NCBI GenBank assembly: GCA_900554705.1
Contig: USIH01000117.1
Span: 1-6,847 of the forward strand
DNA from: an uncultured Eubacteriales bacterium
Lineage (GTDB): Bacteria; Bacillota; Clostridia; Oscillospirales; Oscillospiraceae
DNA: 6,847 nucleotides
Reading direction: 5' to 3'
Below the pieces are notes generated by a model. That model made no database searches. It had not been told where the DNA came from and saw only the letters and a list, made by a program, of their open reading frames with translations. Below, piece by piece: positions 6,356-6,847 of this stretch. Positions within the stretch are counted from its first letter, which is position 1; each line of letters opens with the position of its first letter. A program made the position numbers and the translations under genes.

Positions 6356-6847
6356 CTGATCATCCTTGGCACAGATCACGCGGTTGGTCTTTCCTTCCGC
6401 CAGGACGCGGACGGCCTCGTAGCCCATGCGCGTGGCCATGACCCGGTCCTTGGCGCTGGCGTTGCCGCCCCGCTGGATATGGCCCAGAATGGTGACGCGG
6501 GGATCCAGTCCCAGCTTCTCCCGGATCTCCTCGCCCACGGCGATGCCGCTGGCCGCGCCCTCGGCCACCACGATCATAAAGTTGGTCTTGCCGCTGATAC
6601 GGGCGCGGCGGATCTTCTCAGCCACGTGCTTTTCAAAGTCGTAGGAGCGCTCGGGCACCAGCACGGCGGTGGCGCCGATGGCCACGCCCACATACAGCGC
6701 CAGATAACCGGCGCGGTGGCCCATGACCTCCACCACGGAGCAGCGCTCGTGGGACTGCATGGTGTCGCGGAGCTTGTCCATGCACTCCACGGCGGTGTTG
6801 GCGGCGGTGTCGAAGCCGATGGTGTAGTCGGTGCACACGATGTCGTT
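5942..6847 (-). CDS. Hybrid frame: 6-phosphofructokinase middle joined to the C-terminus of 2-amino-3-ketobutyrate CoA ligase (partial at right edge)
   Basis: One uninterrupted frame of 301 codons enters from the right edge (first residues NDIVCTDYTIGFDTA) and stops at 5942. The first roughly 166 residues are phosphofructokinase and the rest is glycine C-acetyltransferase (Kbl). The two enzymes belong to glycolysis and threonine breakdown and have unrelated folds. The phosphofructokinase part lacks its N-terminal nucleotide site within the window and its C-terminal end. The Kbl part lacks the PLP lysine. The join therefore removes essential parts of both, and no working fusion is expected. 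A GTG codon at 6838 could be mistaken for a start, but it is an internal valine of the phosphofructokinase. I regard this as a probable chimera whose two parts are described separately. Confidence 0.8.
   Translation of the reverse strand, partial: NDIVCTDYTIGFDTAANTAVECMDKLRDTMQSHERCSVVEVMGHRAGYLALYVGVAIGATAVLVPERSYDFEKHVAEKIRRARISGKTNFMIVVAEGAASGIAVGEEIREKLGLDPRVTILGHIQRGGNASAKDRVMATRMGYEAVRVLAEGKTNRVICAKDDQIIDLLRQRSRPYLFSNSLAPAICAATLETIRMLEQSTELRDRVHENARYFRAGMEALGFDLLPGEHPIVPVMLYDPKVAGEFARRMLEKGVYVVGFCYPVVPKGRDRVRTQISAGHTREELDLAIRCFGEVRKEMGI
6341..6847 (-). other. pfkA: Middle to C-terminal part of 6-phosphofructokinase
   Basis: The segment matches bacterial ATP-type phosphofructokinase from about the E. 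coli PfkA N128-D129 position onward. Seen: NDIVCTDYTIGFDTAANT, SVVEVMGHRAGYLALYVGVAIGA, AVLVPE, GHIQRGGNASAKDRVMATRMG, and NRVICAKDDQIIDL near the C-terminal strand. The enzyme phosphorylates fructose 6-phosphate in glycolysis. The glycine-rich nucleotide loops and the catalytic aspartate of TIDND lie outside the window, so ATP versus pyrophosphate use cannot be judged. The arginine usual in the MGRxxG sugar-phosphate motif is histidine here (MGHRAG). Alanine is nearly always GCC and valine mostly GTG, unlike the neighbouring core, which suggests another source genome. Confidence 0.9.

Noticed and set aside
5942..6847. A bifunctional phosphofructokinase-Kbl enzyme as a new metabolic fusion
   Set aside because: The join deletes the PLP lysine domain of Kbl and the end of phosphofructokinase, occurs at a sequence both could share, and is mirrored by a similar hybrid at the other end of the contig.
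1..6847. CRISPR arrays, tRNA or rRNA genes, insertion sequences, attachment sites
   Set aside because: I saw no spaced direct repeats, cloverleaf-like stretches, rRNA-conserved blocks, transposase motifs or terminal inverted repeats. The only non-coding stretch is the 268-bp gcv leader.

Overview
The window looks like a small GC-rich metagenomic contig. Its core (about 460 to 6340) comes from a Clostridia-type Firmicute, probably an Oscillospiraceae/Ruminococcaceae gut anaerobe. I infer this from the split glycine decarboxylase (separate gcvPA and gcvPB), the gcvT-gcvH-gcvPA-gcvPB-lplA order, strong GGAGG-type ribosome binding sites, and a Gram-positive tandem glycine riboswitch that ends in a terminator. 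This is inferred from family knowledge, not from a database search.

All genes lie on the minus strand, so the biological order runs from the right end to the left. At the right edge (6847-5942) is one open frame. Its first half is the middle and C-terminal part of 6-phosphofructokinase and its second half is the C-terminal third of 2-amino-3-ketobutyrate CoA ligase (Kbl). Next comes a 268-bp non-coding leader (5941-5674) with a promoter, a tandem glycine riboswitch, an intrinsic terminator and the gcvT ribosome binding site. It controls a tightly packed operon: gcvT (5673-4450), gcvH (4428-4048), gcvPA (4045-2738), gcvPB (2741-1311) and lplA (from 1321). The lplA frame runs in frame, with no stop, into the C-terminal half of an alkaline-phosphatase-superfamily phosphodiesterase that continues past the left edge.

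Together the core genes form a glycine degradation module. Kbl makes glycine from threonine-derived 2-amino-3-ketobutyrate. GcvPA/GcvPB decarboxylate glycine onto the lipoyl arm of GcvH, GcvT releases ammonia and methylene-tetrahydrofolate, and LplA attaches the lipoate that GcvH needs. The L protein (dihydrolipoamide dehydrogenase) is not in the window. The leader shows how glycine should switch the operon on: one five-base segment serves both as the 3' strand of aptamer 2 P1 and as the base of the terminator stem.

I found no convincing new biological system. The most notable anomaly is that both end genes are hybrids of unrelated families, each joined at a short sequence that both partners could plausibly share, and that codon choice changes at both joins. 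The likeliest reading is that both ends are assembly or amplification chimeras. The two hybrid proteins should not be treated as real fusions without read-level support.
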